A DNA stretch of 64,000 nucleotides from Lentilactobacillus parakefiri. GTDB lineage: Bacteria > Bacillota > Bacilli > Lactobacillales > Lactobacillaceae. The notes beneath the pieces are model-generated. The model worked only from the letters and a program-made list of their open reading frames with translations, searched no databases and had not been told where the DNA came from. Every line of letters starts with the position of its first letter. Position 1 is the stretch's first letter. The DNA lies in contig NZ_BDGB01000072.1 in NCBI RefSeq assembly GCF_002157585.1, positions 1-64,000 on the forward strand. Reading direction: 5' to 3'. A program made the translations under genes and the position numbers. This document shows, piece by piece, positions 1 to 9,715 of the stretch.

Positions 1-4
1 TCAT

Positions 5-51
5 AAAAAATACCTCCAAAGCTAAAGTTTTTACTTTAACTTTGGGGGTAT
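5..51 (-). terminator. Rho-independent terminator, leftward
   Basis: A 17-bp stem (11-27 with 34-50, two G-U type pairs) is followed on the minus strand by a run of six T (plus-strand A at 5-10). It reads leftward and would be a second, distal stop for pbp1A or for a short transcript from this region. Confidence 0.65.
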
Positions 52-258
52 AGCTCAAAATGTCCGCTTTTTTATTCTAATGATAAATAAAAAAACTGTC
101 ATCAGTAATAGATAAAAATCTATTACCAACAACAGATATTGTAGAACCTTTTTTCGTACATCCATTTAGATAAAATAGGGTCACTTCTTCAAAGAAAATT
201 AGAAGTATGACATTTGGGCAATCCATTTCTCGTTGGCATTTAAACTAAAAATGTTAGT
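52..258. other. Non-coding gap, no gene seen
   Basis: This AT-rich stretch between two terminators holds no convincing reading frame with a ribosome binding site. The only structure seen is a perfect 9-bp inverted repeat (105-113 and 118-126, four-A loop) of unknown role. Confidence 0.4.
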
Positions 259-303
259 AAAGAGGCTCTCGACAAATCGATTTAATTTGTCGGGAGCCTC
301 TTT
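259..303 (-). terminator. Terminator of recU-pbp1A
   Basis: Long GC-rich hairpin (about 260-276 with 284-303, AAGAGGCTC arms) begins about 20 bp after the pbp1A stop. The T-run is weak on the minus strand, so termination rests on the strong stem. Confidence 0.65.
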
Positions 304-321
304 ATAGATATGCTTTTTTGC

Positions 322-2637
322 TTATTGTGTCTCGTTAGTGTTGCCGTTATTATCATTGGCGTTGTTATTCCCACCATTGTCGGGGGTGGTCCCGCTGTTA
401 TCAGTCGAACTTGACGACGCAGAACTACTGCTAGAATCACCATTGCCACCATCACCACTTGGTCGTTGTTCAGATGGAGTCGATGCAGATGATTCATTTG
501 AACTCTCAGTGCTGCTGGAGCTTTCGTTTTCTCGTGGTTGGGTGACAACTGTTGAACTTGAACTTGCACCGCTTTCAGTTGTGTAACCACTGGTTGTTTG
601 GTTTGAGCTATTATCAGTTACCGTGCCTGGATAGCCGGCAACGTAATACTCAGTGGTCCCACCACGGTTGGTTGCCACAACGTCACTTGGTTGGGCCCAG
701 TCAGAATTTGGTTTGTCTTCAGAAATATAGCCCATGACGTTTTTATATATTTGCTGGGCAATTGAGGTTTGTGCCGAGGTGACATAGGAATTGGCCTTAA
801 ATTGATGGTCATATCCTGTCCAGATAGCCAATGAATAATTCTTGGTATAACCAGAGAACCATGAGTCCATGGTTGACATGGCCGGGACCTTATTCAAATA
901 GTCGTCTGGATATTGAGTCGTCCCAGTTTTACCAGCCTCATAAAGGCCAGAAACCTTTGCCGCAGTGCCGGAACCGGCTGAATCTGTCATGACGCCTTTA
1001 AGCATATTGGTGATCATGAAGGCAGTCGCCGGGGACATCGCCCGTTTGCCGGCTTGACGATACTTATGGCTGACACCGTTAACTTGAACGATCTTGTTGA
1101 TTAGATAAGGCTTGTAGTAGGTTCCACCATTAGCGAATGCAGCGTATGATGCTGCCAATTGTTCGGAGGAAATGTAGAGGCCAATGCCGTTTTGAATTTC
1201 CAGGGGTTTACTAAACGACATCCCCAAGTTTTTCAAAAAGGTGGTGGCTTTTGGCACGCCGACATTTTCAAGGGTTCGAATTGCCGGAATATTTCGTGAT
1301 TCAACCAGGGCTTTTCTCATGGTAATGGTGCCTTGGTACTTGTTGTCAAAATCATAGACCGATTTGTCGGTTCCGGGATAGACATATGGCGTATCCTTTA
1401 CTGGTTGGTAAGTCGGGTATTTGAGATACTGAATTGCCGGACCGTAATCCATAATTGGCTTCGCGGTCGACCCGGAAGACCTGCCAGTCTGGACAGCGCG
1501 ATTTAAGCCGAAAGCCACCTTGGTTTTCCGGCCGCCTTGCATGGCAACCACTTTGCCGTTATTGACATTGACAACCGTTGCGCCAACTTGGAAGCGGTTG
1601 TTGGGGTAAGCAATTGTCGGATCGTTATTGCTGACTTGGTAAAGTTTCTTTTGAGCATTCATATCCAAATTCGTATAAACTTTCAAACCGCTATTTGGTT
1701 TGTAGCCTTTATCTTCAAGTTCCTCAATGGCTTGTTTTAAATAAGAATCAATATATTTGGAAGTTTTTTCAGAGGTTCGTGCTTTTGCATGAGTTGCGGA
1801 GAGATGGGCTTTGACACTCGTGCTTTTAGCAGCCTGGGCCTGGGATTCGGTAATGTCTTTGGTCTTAACCATTGCATCAAGCACTTCGTTTCGACGTTTA
1901 GAAGCGTATTGTGGGTACTTGTAAGGATTGTATAATGTCGGTGATTGCGGCATCCCAGCCAATAAGGCAAACTCTGGTAAAGTTAAGTGATCGAGTGTCT
2001 TATTGTAGTAATATTCTGCAGCTGTCTGCATACCGTACACACCGTTGCCCATATAAACTTTGTTAATATAGAATTCCAAAATTTGGCTCTTACTATAGCG
2101 ATTTTCTACTTTGATCGCCAGCCAGGCCTCCTGAGCTTTTCGCTTAAAGGTTCGGTCGCTGGCAGCCGTTGAAAAGACTGACAGCTTGACCAATTGCTGG
2201 GTAAGGGTACTTCCGCCCTGAAGGCCCAGAGAAGACCCGGTTAAATTTGAAATTGCTGCACCAGCAATTCGAATCGGGTCAACGCCGTGGTGTTTGTAGA
2301 AACGGCGGTCTTCAATGGACACGACCGCCTCTTTGAGCGTCTTTGGGATATTTTTAGATTTGACGTAATCACGATTCTGGCTTCCGAGGCGTGAAATAAC
2401 TGCGCCGTTAGCATCGTAGAATTTCGTGGAGTTGTCACTGGTCAATGCAGAACGGGTAATTCGAGGTGCACTTGAAGCGTAGTACGTAAACAGGCCGGCG
2501 CCAAAAAGAAATAGGACACCAACCAGGATTAAAGCCCATTTGAGAATTCGACGATACGGACCTTTCTTATGGGTGTTGCTAAACTGTCGTCCGCGCCGAA
2601 CTTCAGCACGTGAGTTTCTAGGATTGTTCTGTGACAT
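322..2637 (-). CDS. pbp1A: Class A penicillin-binding protein 1A
   Basis: Bifunctional peptidoglycan glycosyltransferase/transpeptidase of 771 residues, acting outside the membrane. A basic cytoplasmic tail is followed by one membrane segment at about 31-53. The glycosyltransferase (GT51) domain shows EDRRFYKHHG at 109-118 and GGSTLTQQ from 141. The transpeptidase domain has STAK at 390-393, SRN further on and KTGT near 570. The last roughly 90 residues are a Ser/Thr/Asn/Gly-rich low-complexity tail, presumably outside the membrane. The start has a clear GAAGGAG site. It lies 18 bp after recU, the same pairing as B. subtilis recU-ponA, which links wall synthesis with recombination and segregation genes. 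It could also be named ponA. Confidence 0.96.
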   Translation of the reverse strand: MSQNNPRNSRAEVRRGRQFSNTHKKGPYRRILKWALILVGVLFLFGAGLFTYYASSAPRITRSALTSDNSTKFYDANGAVISRLGSQNRDYVKSKNIPKTLKEAVVSIEDRRFYKHHGVDPIRIAGAAISNLTGSSLGLQGGSTLTQQLVKLSVFSTAASDRTFKRKAQEAWLAIKVENRYSKSQILEFYINKVYMGNGVYGMQTAAEYYYNKTLDHLTLPEFALLAGMPQSPTLYNPYKYPQYASKRRNEVLDAMVKTKDITESQAQAAKSTSVKAHLSATHAKARTSEKTSKYIDSYLKQAIEELEDKGYKPNSGLKVYTNLDMNAQKKLYQVSNNDPTIAYPNNRFQVGATVVNVNNGKVVAMQGGRKTKVAFGLNRAVQTGRSSGSTAKPIMDYGPAIQYLKYPTYQPVKDTPYVYPGTDKSVYDFDNKYQGTITMRKALVESRNIPAIRTLENVGVPKATTFLKNLGMSFSKPLEIQNGIGLYISSEQLAASYAAFANGGTYYKPYLINKIVQVNGVSHKYRQAGKRAMSPATAFMITNMLKGVMTDSAGSGTAAKVSGLYEAGKTGTTQYPDDYLNKVPAMSTMDSWFSGYTKNYSLAIWTGYDHQFKANSYVTSAQTSIAQQIYKNVMGYISEDKPNSDWAQPSDVVATNRGGTTEYYVAGYPGTVTDNSSNQTTSGYTTESGASSSSTVVTQPRENESSSSTESSNESSASTPSEQRPSGDGGNGDSSSSSASSSSTDNSGTTPDNGGNNNANDNNGNTNETQ

Positions 2638-2655
2638 AGCCTTCTCCTTCGTAAC

Positions 2656-3255
2656 TTATTCGATGAAAGAATCAACCGCTTGAAGATAGGGTAATAATGG
2701 ATTAATTCTGTATTGAATCAAAAAGCCCTCTTGTTCAATGACTTTCCTGGGAATGGATTTCCGACCGCCAGTTCTTTGCGCATCCCAATAGGCAATCAGA
2801 TCAGTGGCCTTGAGAACATAGACTGCCTGGTCTGACATAAATTTGATGATCGCAAAGCAGATGCCCTGCTGGCTCAAACATTGCCGCATATGTTCAACTT
2901 GATGCTCATGAAAATTTTTGAGTGGAAACGACTGCTTATTCTTCGTTTCTTTGGCATCAAAGTCAACGTATTTTCCACGATACACACCATTGTAGTCGGT
3001 GGTCGAAGCACGACGAAAATAAGCTTCCTTGATTCTGGCAGCACTTCTCTTAGGATAGTCAACAGAAACAATCTGAATTGGCGTCGGCTTTTTATGAATC
3101 ACCGCAATCCCTTCACGAAGGTAGTACTGATTGCTTTTGTTGATTTCATCCTCTAAGGTCATTCCGCGATTTGAGAAGTTAATCGAATCATTGTGGGTAC
3201 CGGAAGAAGTCGGCTGCTCATGAAACTGGTTTCCATTCGGGTATCTGATAGTCAT
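2656..3255 (-). CDS. recU: Holliday junction resolvase RecU
   Basis: A 199-residue endonuclease that resolves four-way junctions during recombinational repair. Visible features are the N-terminal YPNG segment, the nuclease core with NGVYRGKYVDFDAKETKNK at about 93-111 (Asp and Glu-x-Lys metal ligands), and the HQVEHM segment that follows. The start ATG has a GGAAG site 10 bases upstream. It is the first gene of the recU-pbp1A operon and diverges from ypsA, as in many Firmicutes. The length is normal for the family. Confidence 0.96.
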   Translation of the reverse strand: MTIRYPNGNQFHEQPTSSGTHNDSINFSNRGMTLEDEINKSNQYYLREGIAVIHKKPTPIQIVSVDYPKRSAARIKEAYFRRASTTDYNGVYRGKYVDFDAKETKNKQSFPLKNFHEHQVEHMRQCLSQQGICFAIIKFMSDQAVYVLKATDLIAYWDAQRTGGRKSIPRKVIEQEGFLIQYRINPLLPYLQAVDSFIE

Positions 3256-3380
3256 TAAACGTTAGCTTCCTTTTTTGTGAATAGTTATATTGTACTTCAT
3301 TTAACTTAATAATAACCACAATAATGTTATTATACCAAGTGGAGTCTCCATTTAAAATATTTAATTGTTAGGGTGATATC

Positions 3381-3953
3381 ATGAGCCGCTTGTGGGTAAC
3401 CGGCTATCGAAGCTATGAGTTAGGAATTTTTAAAGATGACGATCCGAAGCGAAAAGTCATTGATCAGGTGTTAAAAAATGAAATTGGTCAAGCAATTGTT
3501 GATGGAATGGACTGGTTAATTTCCGGTGGACAACTGGGAATTGAGCAGTGGTCCTTGGAGATGGCATTGAACCTAAAAGATACTTATCCAGGCGAATTTC
3601 AGACGTCAATGATGCTGCCGTTTGCTGAGTTTGGCAATAACTGGAACGAGAATAATCAGACCAAACTACAGACGTTAAAAGCCAAAGTTGATTTTTCGGC
3701 GTCTGTATCTGATAAACCGTACCAATCCCCTCAACAGTTAAGAAATTACCAAGAATTCATGCTTAGCCACACGGATCAGGCATTATTGATATATGATTTA
3801 GATAATCCAGGGAAATTGCAATACGATTATGATCAAATAAAAAGATTTGCCGACAGCCATCCATATCCGTATAAGCTGATTACTTTCGACGATTTACAAA
3901 GCGCTGCGGATGAATATCAGGAAAACTTGAATAATAGTGTTCAAGATGACTAA
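3381..3953 (+). CDS. ypsA: DUF1273 / SLOG-family protein YpsA
   Basis: A 190-residue protein of the YpsA (DUF1273) family, a Rossmann-like SLOG-type fold thought to bind nucleotides. It starts with SRLWVTGYRSYELGIF and has a conserved SGGQLGIEQW loop at about 51-60, both typical of the family. Work in B. subtilis links YpsA to cell division, and the next gene, gpsB, fits that. The start is preceded by AGGGTGAT. The biochemical activity is unknown. Confidence 0.93.
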   Translation: MSRLWVTGYRSYELGIFKDDDPKRKVIDQVLKNEIGQAIVDGMDWLISGGQLGIEQWSLEMALNLKDTYPGEFQTSMMLPFAEFGNNWNENNQTKLQTLKAKVDFSASVSDKPYQSPQQLRNYQEFMLSHTDQALLIYDLDNPGKLQYDYDQIKRFADSHPYPYKLITFDDLQSAADEYQENLNNSVQDD

Positions 3954-4006
3954 TTTATGATATTATTTTAGTTGGTTTGTTGCAAATAGTGAGGTGTAAC
4001 CCATAA

Positions 4007-4387
4007 ATGGAAAACATTAATTATACTCCGAAGGATATTCTTCAAAAGGAATTCAAGCAAAAGATGCGTGGCTATGATCCAAATGACGTCGACGGTTTTT
4101 TAGACGACGTCATCAAAGATTATGAAACCTTCAACAAAGAACTCCAGTCCCTCAGTGATGAAAATGAGCGACTAAAAGTCCAAGTCGATGAATTGAACAA
4201 GCAGATTGCGGTATCCGGTTCCCAGCCAATGCCATCTAGTGGCAGCGCTGCACCAACCAGAAGCGTTCCCAGTCAGCCAATGTCAAGCGCCACTAACATG
4301 GATATTTTAAAGCGCCTTTCCAACCTTGAAAGACGAGTATTCGGATCACAACTTGATAATAATACCAATGATTCACACAGGCTTTAA
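4007..4387 (+). CDS. gpsB: Cell division protein GpsB
   Basis: A 126-residue DivIVA-family adaptor that coordinates septal and peripheral wall synthesis and binds class A PBPs. The N-terminal lipid-binding/PBP-binding domain has the family motif [17 protein letters not shown] at about 25-41. A coiled coil follows to about residue 66, then a Ser/Pro/Gln-rich linker and a C-terminal trimerisation helix ([15 protein letters not shown]). A GAGGTG site precedes the start. The gene sits next to ypsA and rnpB and opposite pbp1A, whose product is a known type of GpsB partner. Confidence 0.96.
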   Translation: MENINYTPKDILQKEFKQKMRGYDPNDVDGFLDDVIKDYETFNKELQSLSDENERLKVQVDELNKQIAVSGSQPMPSSGSAAPTRSVPSQPMSSATNMDILKRLSNLERRVFGSQLDNNTNDSHRL

Positions 4388-4401
4388 TGCTTGCATATAA
4401 C
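4372..4401 (+). promoter_or_regulatory. Probable rnpB promoter
   Basis: TTCACA (4372-4377), an 18-base spacer and TATAAC (4396-4401) place the start of transcription at about 4407. That is where the first strand of the RNase P RNA closing stem begins. The -35 lies inside the end of gpsB. Confidence 0.5.
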
Positions 4402-4406
4402 TAATA

Positions 4407-4800
4407 TGGTGTAAATTCTGAGTAATTGCGGTCGTCTTTATGGCGGCTGAGGAAAGTCCATTCTCGCACGGGCTGCGATGCCCGTAGTGTTCGTGCTCGG
4501 TGAAAAAATAAGCCGGGGGACTCTTTGTGAGTTACGGCGGATATTAAAGCTAAGGCTTGCTATGCTTTAATTCCCTAAGGTGCCACAGTGACGAACAGTA
4601 TTGGAAACGGTACTGATGGAACGCGGTAAACCCCTCGAGCGGGAAACCCAAACTTTTGGTAGGGGAGCTTCACACACGGTAAATGAACCAAGTGTGGGGG
4701 AGAAGTATTTCGATATTTCTCAGATAGATGATTACTACTTGTTATATCGTCCTGGGATGTAATAAGCACAAAACATGGCTTATAGGGATTTACACCAAAC
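4407..4800 (+). ncRNA. rnpB: RNase P RNA, type B
   Basis: Catalytic RNA that trims the 5' leaders of tRNA precursors. It carries the universal blocks GAGGAAAGTCCA near 4449, GATGCCCGTAGTGTTCGTGC, GGAACGCGGTAAACCC near 4618 and ACAAAACATGGCTTA near 4770. The overall arrangement is the Bacillus (type B) form. The ends are set by the closing stem TGGTGTAAAT (4407-4416) with ATTTACACCA (4788-4797). A terminator follows directly. Confidence 0.97.
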
Positions 4801-4805
4801 AGGTT

Positions 4806-4831
4806 GAGTGGGAGCTTGCTCCCACTTTTTT
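4806..4831 (+). terminator. Terminator of rnpB
   Basis: Perfect 8-bp stem AGTGGGAG / CTCCCACT (4806-4813, 4818-4825), loop CTTG, then seven T. It overlaps a GTG at 4808 that would lengthen rlmL, so that longer start is not credible. Confidence 0.9.
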
Positions 4832-4861
4832 GTTACCCAGAAAATGCAGAAGAGGGATAAA

Positions 4862-6022
4862 ATGAAATTTAATTTAATGGCCACTTGTGCCGCCGGAATT
4901 GAAGCCTTAGTTGGCAAAGAAATGCGAGATTTAGGATACGACGTTCAGGTTGAAAATGGGCGGGTTCGCTTCGAAGGCAATGAAGAAGATATTATTAAGA
5001 CCAATCTATGGTTGAGAACTGCAGATCGGATTAAAATTATTGTTGACGAATTTGATGCTCAGACCTTTGATGAATTATTTGAACAAACAACGGCAATTGC
5101 CTGGGATAAACTACTACCAATGGATGCCGCATTCCCAGTTGAAGGCCGTTCACGAAACTCTAAGCTCCACAGTGTTCCCGACTCTCAAGCAATCGTCAAA
5201 AAGGCAATTGTCAACGAGTTGAGCACAGCTTATCATCGTCACACACGTCTCCCAGAATCCGGAGCTGAATTTCCGCTGGAAGTGGCAATTAATAAAGATC
5301 ACGTCATGCTAACCATGGACACCACCGGTTCCAGTCTTTTTAAACGGGGGTATCGGATTGAAAAAGGGTCTGCACCGCTTAAGGAAAACATGGCGGCAGC
5401 TTTAGTGATGCTAACCAGCTGGTATCCGGATATGCCATTTCTAGACCCATTCTGTGGTTCTGGGACAATCCCAATTGAGGCGGCAATAATCGGGCGCAAC
5501 ATTGCGCCTGGTTTTAATCGCGATTTCATCTGTGAGCAATGGCCATGGGTCGATAACGATATGGTCCAAAAGGTCCGCGACGAAGCGGATGCTAAAGCCG
5601 ATTATGACATTGAACTTGATATTTCCGCCAGCGATATTGATGGTAATATGATTGAAATTTCAAAGCGAAACGCAGAAGAAGCTGGTTTACTGGCCGATAT
5701 TTCATTCAAACAATTGGCAGTCGCGGACTTTAAAACCGATAAGGTCAACGGTGTGATTGTCGGTAACCCACCCTATGGGCAACGAATGAGTGATGAGGAA
5801 CATGCACACGCCTTATACAAGCAAATGGGCAAAGTCTTTAATCCACTCACCAGCTGGTCCAAATACTTTTTGACGTCAGATCTCGACTTCGAAAAATATT
5901 ATGGTGCCAAAGCAACAAAACGGCGCAAACTCTATAATGGTTCTATAAGGACGGACTATTTTCAGTTTTGGGGCAAAAAAGTTCGAGATTTACGCAAATT
6001 GGACCAAATCAGCAGCAAATAA
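4862..6022 (+). CDS. rlmL: 23S rRNA guanine-N2 methyltransferase, RlmL/YpsC family
   Basis: A 386-residue class I SAM-dependent methyltransferase. It has an N-terminal THUMP/ferredoxin-like part (starting MKFNLMATCAAGIEALVGKE), a SAM-binding DPFCGSGTIPIEAAI segment near residue 200, and the catalytic NPPYG motif near 305. It is expected to methylate a guanine of 23S rRNA (B. subtilis YpsC, N-half of E. coli RlmL). The longer frame from GTG 4808 runs through the rnpB terminator, and the ATG at 4862 has a GAGGGAT site, so 4862 is chosen. The ypsA-gpsB-rnpB-ypsC order is conserved in Firmicutes. Confidence 0.94.
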   Translation: MKFNLMATCAAGIEALVGKEMRDLGYDVQVENGRVRFEGNEEDIIKTNLWLRTADRIKIIVDEFDAQTFDELFEQTTAIAWDKLLPMDAAFPVEGRSRNSKLHSVPDSQAIVKKAIVNELSTAYHRHTRLPESGAEFPLEVAINKDHVMLTMDTTGSSLFKRGYRIEKGSAPLKENMAAALVMLTSWYPDMPFLDPFCGSGTIPIEAAIIGRNIAPGFNRDFICEQWPWVDNDMVQKVRDEADAKADYDIELDISASDIDGNMIEISKRNAEEAGLLADISFKQLAVADFKTDKVNGVIVGNPPYGQRMSDEEHAHALYKQMGKVFNPLTSWSKYFLTSDLDFEKYYGAKATKRRKLYNGSIRTDYFQFWGKKVRDLRKLDQISSK

Positions 6023-6033
6023 GCCGAAATATA

Positions 6034-6042
6034 TGCTAAAAT
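6034..6042 (+). promoter_or_regulatory. Extended -10 promoter of FAD oxidoreductase
   Basis: TGC-TAAAAT forms an extended -10 about 30 bases before the gene; no good -35 is present. The surrounding ATGCTAAAATGAGAA recurs exactly before plsY at 35327. Confidence 0.5.
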
Positions 6043-6072
6043 GAGAACAACTTGGTGAAAAGAAGTGGGTAG

Positions 6073-7185
6073 ATGGTTAAACAGGTCGCAATTATTGGCG
6101 GCGGAATTGTTGGCGCAACGGCCGCGTTTTATTTGAGTTTTCTACAAGGCAATGAAAATATTCATGTGACATTATTTGATGAGGGTACTGGACAAGCCAC
6201 TAAAGCGGCTGCCGGTATTATTTCGCCATGGCTGTCAAAGCGCAGAAACAAGCGCTGGTATGCGTTGGCAAAACGAGGGGCAGAGTTGTACCCAACCCTC
6301 GTTCATGATGCACAGTTAAGCACTCAGGCCTATCAACAGACTGGTACAATTGTCACTCGAAAGAACCATGATGACTTATTGGCACTTTATCACGAGGCTA
6401 AGATCAAGGAGCAGCATACCTCAGCAATGGGGCAAGTCGAATTACTAAGCGCTGAAGCCGTGAAACGGCGGCTGCCACTGCTCACGGATGCTCCGGAAGG
6501 CATTTTTGTCAGTGGTGGCGCACGAATTGATGGCGGCCACTTTGTCTCAGAATTGCTTAAAAGAGCCTCTGACAACAACTTGCTTATCAAGCACGAACGG
6601 GTTTCCTTAACCCAAAATGGTGACCTTCACACGTCAGAGGGGCAAAAACATTTTGATACGGTGATTATTGCCACTGGTGCTTGGATGCACGAGTCACTCC
6701 AGCCATTGGGGTTGAACGTAAAAGTCCGACCACAGAAAGGCCAATTAATCGATTTAACGGTCAAAATGCCCCACAAATGGCAAAATATGCCAGTGATGAT
6801 GCCAGAAGGGAGTAGTGACATTATTCCGTTTAATGGCGGTAAATTGGTGATTGGGGCAACCCATGAGAATGATGAAGGGTTTGATTTAAGTCCTCAACCT
6901 GCTGCAAAACAACAATTGTTGGATAATGCCAGCGTGTTTATCAACACACTAACGGCTGCCCAAGTAAGTGACATGCGGGTAGGCACAAGAGCTTACACCG
7001 AAGATTTTGCCCCCTTCTTTGGAGCAGTTCCTGCCCAGCCCAACTATCTGATTGGAGGTGGGCTGGGGTCCTCAGGATTGACCCCTGGACCAATGATTGG
7101 CTATTTTCTTGCTCAGGCAGTGTTTGGAAGGGAAATCACCCATTGGCAGGATTACACGTTGCCGGTCAGTCAGTACGTTGATTAG
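6073..7185 (+). CDS. FAD-dependent oxidoreductase, DadA/glycine oxidase-like
   Basis: A 370-residue flavoprotein. The N-terminus VAIIGGGIVGATAAFYLS is a dinucleotide-binding GxGxxG motif, and the C-terminus has IGGGLGSSGLTPGPMIG, the second FAD contact of the D-amino-acid dehydrogenase/glycine oxidase superfamily. The substrate cannot be told from the sequence; an amine or D-amino acid is likely. The start has a weak GAAGTGGG site. It stands alone, with its 3' end overlapping the convergent RNase H-like gene by four bases. Confidence 0.85.
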   Translation: MVKQVAIIGGGIVGATAAFYLSFLQGNENIHVTLFDEGTGQATKAAAGIISPWLSKRRNKRWYALAKRGAELYPTLVHDAQLSTQAYQQTGTIVTRKNHDDLLALYHEAKIKEQHTSAMGQVELLSAEAVKRRLPLLTDAPEGIFVSGGARIDGGHFVSELLKRASDNNLLIKHERVSLTQNGDLHTSEGQKHFDTVIIATGAWMHESLQPLGLNVKVRPQKGQLIDLTVKMPHKWQNMPVMMPEGSSDIIPFNGGKLVIGATHENDEGFDLSPQPAAKQQLLDNASVFINTLTAAQVSDMRVGTRAYTEDFAPFFGAVPAQPNYLIGGGLGSSGLTPGPMIGYFLAQAVFGREITHWQDYTLPVSQYVD

Positions 7186-7571
7186 ATTGAATGTAGTGCT
7201 TGAAGAGCCAATGTGTGTGCACCCATGTTTTGATTGTCTGGAATCCACGTGTTGACCACGGTCGTAAACTGATTTTGGAGTCCCAGCAGTTTGTCGAGGT
7301 CATTCTCAAAATGCTTGGCGTATTGTTTATTAAGACTGTCAATGACGATTTTGCTGTCGGTATTGAAAAAAATCAGGTCGTTTGGATCAATCTGCAGGTT
7401 GATCAGTTTTTCAAATCCGGCAATCGCCGCAATGAATTCAGCATCGTGATTGTCAGTTGGTTGAATCACTTTGTTGAGCTGAAGCTGCTTGCCATTGTTG
7501 ACAATTAGGATACCGATCGCGGTGTGCCCGGTGTGCTGATTGACGGCTGCGTCTGTATATAGTTTAATCAT
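7182..7571 (-). CDS. RNase H-like protein
   Basis: A 129-residue protein of the RNase HI/YpeP-like group, starting MIKLYTDAAVN. The first Asp (YTDA), the Glu (DAEFIAA) and the second Asp (NTDSKIV) of the usual DEDD set are present. In the last motif the usual AD-x-LA reads AHTLA, so the fourth acidic residue is replaced by His. A GTG nine bases upstream (7580) is in frame and could also be used; neither start has a strong ribosome binding site. It may process RNA-DNA hybrids, but activity is uncertain given the substitution. Confidence 0.8.
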   Translation of the reverse strand: MIKLYTDAAVNQHTGHTAIGILIVNNGKQLQLNKVIQPTDNHDAEFIAAIAGFEKLINLQIDPNDLIFFNTDSKIVIDSLNKQYAKHFENDLDKLLGLQNQFTTVVNTWIPDNQNMGAHTLALQALHSI

Positions 7572-7602
7572 GTTATTCACACTTTCTTTAAGGAGTTTAT
7601 TT

Positions 7603-7989
7603 ATGATAAGCCAAAAGCGTCACTTCTTTTATCAACCAAGCCCATTAAGCAGTATTATTTGTTGGAGTTGGACCTTTGTCGTCTTTTTCATTGGCGTGAT
7701 TATCTGGCTGGAGATTACGCATTTTCAGTGGATTACCTTATTTTTCTTCGTGTTGTTCGCGGTGATTGTCTGGGCAGAAATTCATTTTCGCAGTATTCAC
7801 GTCTACGATCACAAGTTTGTCGTCAGTCGAATTACCAATCCGCATTGGCTCACGGTGGATTTGGATCAGATTTCACACATTCAGACCTCTAAATACCAAC
7901 TGGCCTTTGTTGCCAACACGAAGATATACAGTTTCATTTTACCGGCCAATTCCGTTATTGAAATAAAAGAATTGATTTCCAACAAATAA
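7603..7989 (+). CDS. ebsA: EbsA-like membrane protein
   Basis: A 128-residue protein with two hydrophobic helices at about 19-38 and 42-60, followed by a soluble C-terminal part ([17 protein letters not shown]...) resembling a small beta-rich domain. The length, topology and position between an RNase H-like gene and fhs match the EbsA family of enterococci and lactobacilli, named after a locus for surface aggregation factors; its function is not established. The AAGGAG site at 7590-7595 fixes the start at 7603 and not at an upstream codon. Confidence 0.7.
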   Translation: MISQKRHFFYQPSPLSSIICWSWTFVVFFIGVIIWLEITHFQWITLFFFVLFAVIVWAEIHFRSIHVYDHKFVVSRITNPHWLTVDLDQISHIQTSKYQLAFVANTKIYSFILPANSVIEIKELISNK

Positions 7990-8038
7990 TTACTGGTCCG
8001 TTGTCAGTTGCGTATTATTTAGGAGGGTTATAATCATT

Positions 8039-9700
8039 ATGAAGAGCGATGTTGAAATTTCCCAAGAAACTGTTATGGAACCAATTACGAAAGTTGCCGG
8101 AAAAATTGGTATTTCTGAAGACCAAATTGAACAATATGGTCAGTATAAAGCAAAAATCAATTTTGACCCAACCACTGAAAAGGCAAATGGCAAGCTTATT
8201 TTGGTCACTTCCATTAATCCGACGGCGGCCGGTGAGGGTAAAACCACCGTTACAGTTGGATTGGGAGATGCTTTCAACGAATTACATAAAAAAGTTGTCC
8301 TTGCATTACGGGAGCCATCCTTGGGACCTGTGATGGGTATGAAGGGCGGCGCCACCGGCGGGGGGTATGCCCAGGTTGTTCCAATGGATGACATCAACCT
8401 ACATTTCACGGGTGACTTTGATGCTTTAACTGAAGCCAATAACACGCTGGCAGCCTTAATTGACAACCATATTCAGCACGGGAATCAATTGAATATTGAT
8501 CCTCGCCAAATCACTTGGAAGCGTGTGATGGATGTTAACGATCGAGAACTGCGGCAGGTTGTCATCGGTCTCGGCGGCAGAACTTCAGGTGTTCCACGTC
8601 AAGACGGTTTTGACATTACCGTTGCCAGTGAATTAATGGCCATACTGTGTCTGGCAACCAGTTTACCTGACTTGAAGCAACGGATTAGTCGGATGTTGAT
8701 TGGCTATACTTACGGTCGCCAACCGGTAACCGTGGCCGATCTACACGTTCAAGGGGCACTTACGCTACTGCTCAAGGACGCGATTAAACCGAACCTGGTT
8801 CAAACAATTGAGCATACACCGGCTTTCATTCATGGTGGCCCGTTTGCTAACATTGCCCATGGGTGCAACAGTATCTTGGCAACCCAAGCGGCCCTGCATT
8901 TTGGCGATTATGCGATTACCGAGGCTGGCTTCGGATCAGATTTGGGTGCGGAGAAGTTCATGGATATTGTCACGCCACGCCTGAATCAGCGTCCTGACTG
9001 CGTCGTGGTCGTTGCCACAGTCCGGGCATTGAAGCTCAATGGCGGTGCGGATAAGCACGAATTGAACATCGAAAATCTTGACGCACTCAAACAGGGAGTT
9101 GTGAACTTGAAACGCCACGTTGAAGGGATGCAGCAGTATGGCAAGCCAGTGGTTGTGGCAATCAATAAGTTTGCGACTGACACTGAGGATGAATTGGCTT
9201 ACTTACAAAACTACGTCTCAAATGATCTGAAAGTCACTGGGACAATTATTAACAGTTGGGCGAAAGGCGGTAAGGGGGCCATCGACCTCGCTAAAGATGT
9301 CATCAAAGCTTGTGATCAGCCGGCGGAATTTCATGAATTGTACAATGATGAGGACTCAATTGAAGACAAAATGACCAAAATTGTGACCAGAATCTATGGT
9401 GGCGATGGGATTGAATTTTCCGCTAAAGCCAAAACTGCGTTAAAACGCATTAAAAAATTGGGTTATGATCAACTACCAGTCTGCATGGCGAAAACCCAGT
9501 ACTCATTTACAGATAATGCCAAGCTGCTGGGAGCACCCGAGAACTTTAAAATTCACGTCTCGGATTTACAATTAAAACTAGGCGCTGGCTTCATTGTCGC
9601 CTTGACCGGAAAAATCTTGACGATGCCAGGGCTGCCAACTCACCCCGCAGCACTTGATATGGATATTGATGAACAGGGCCGAATTAGCGGACTGTTCTAA
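8039..9700 (+). CDS. fhs: Formate-tetrahydrofolate ligase
   Basis: A 553-residue enzyme that joins formate to tetrahydrofolate with ATP, giving 10-formyl-THF for purine synthesis and for formylation of initiator tRNA. The P-loop-like segment [17 protein letters not shown] lies at about 62-78 and the GGAxGGGYAQV block follows at about 104. The end [17 protein letters not shown] is typical. An AGGAGG site precedes the start. It is functionally tied to the folate operon at 18.8-23.5 kb and to fmt at 63 kb, which uses the product. Confidence 0.97.
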   Translation: MKSDVEISQETVMEPITKVAGKIGISEDQIEQYGQYKAKINFDPTTEKANGKLILVTSINPTAAGEGKTTVTVGLGDAFNELHKKVVLALREPSLGPVMGMKGGATGGGYAQVVPMDDINLHFTGDFDALTEANNTLAALIDNHIQHGNQLNIDPRQITWKRVMDVNDRELRQVVIGLGGRTSGVPRQDGFDITVASELMAILCLATSLPDLKQRISRMLIGYTYGRQPVTVADLHVQGALTLLLKDAIKPNLVQTIEHTPAFIHGGPFANIAHGCNSILATQAALHFGDYAITEAGFGSDLGAEKFMDIVTPRLNQRPDCVVVVATVRALKLNGGADKHELNIENLDALKQGVVNLKRHVEGMQQYGKPVVVAINKFATDTEDELAYLQNYVSNDLKVTGTIINSWAKGGKGAIDLAKDVIKACDQPAEFHELYNDEDSIEDKMTKIVTRIYGGDGIEFSAKAKTALKRIKKLGYDQLPVCMAKTQYSFTDNAKLLGAPENFKIHVSDLQLKLGAGFIVALTGKILTMPGLPTHPAALDMDIDEQGRISGLF

Positions 9701-9715
9701 AAGGGAGCGTTTATT

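Noticed and set aside
338-586. Leu/Ser-rich plus-strand frame opposite pbp1A
   Set aside because: Antisense shadow of the Ser-rich tail of pbp1A; no ribosome binding site.
3302-3334. Promoter of ypsA
   Set aside because: A TATTAT is present at 3329-3334 but no -35 at acceptable spacing was found, so it is not listed.
4808-4861. Longer rlmL starting at GTG 4808
   Set aside because: It overlaps the rnpB terminator stem; ATG 4862 has a proper ribosome binding site and gives the family N-terminus.
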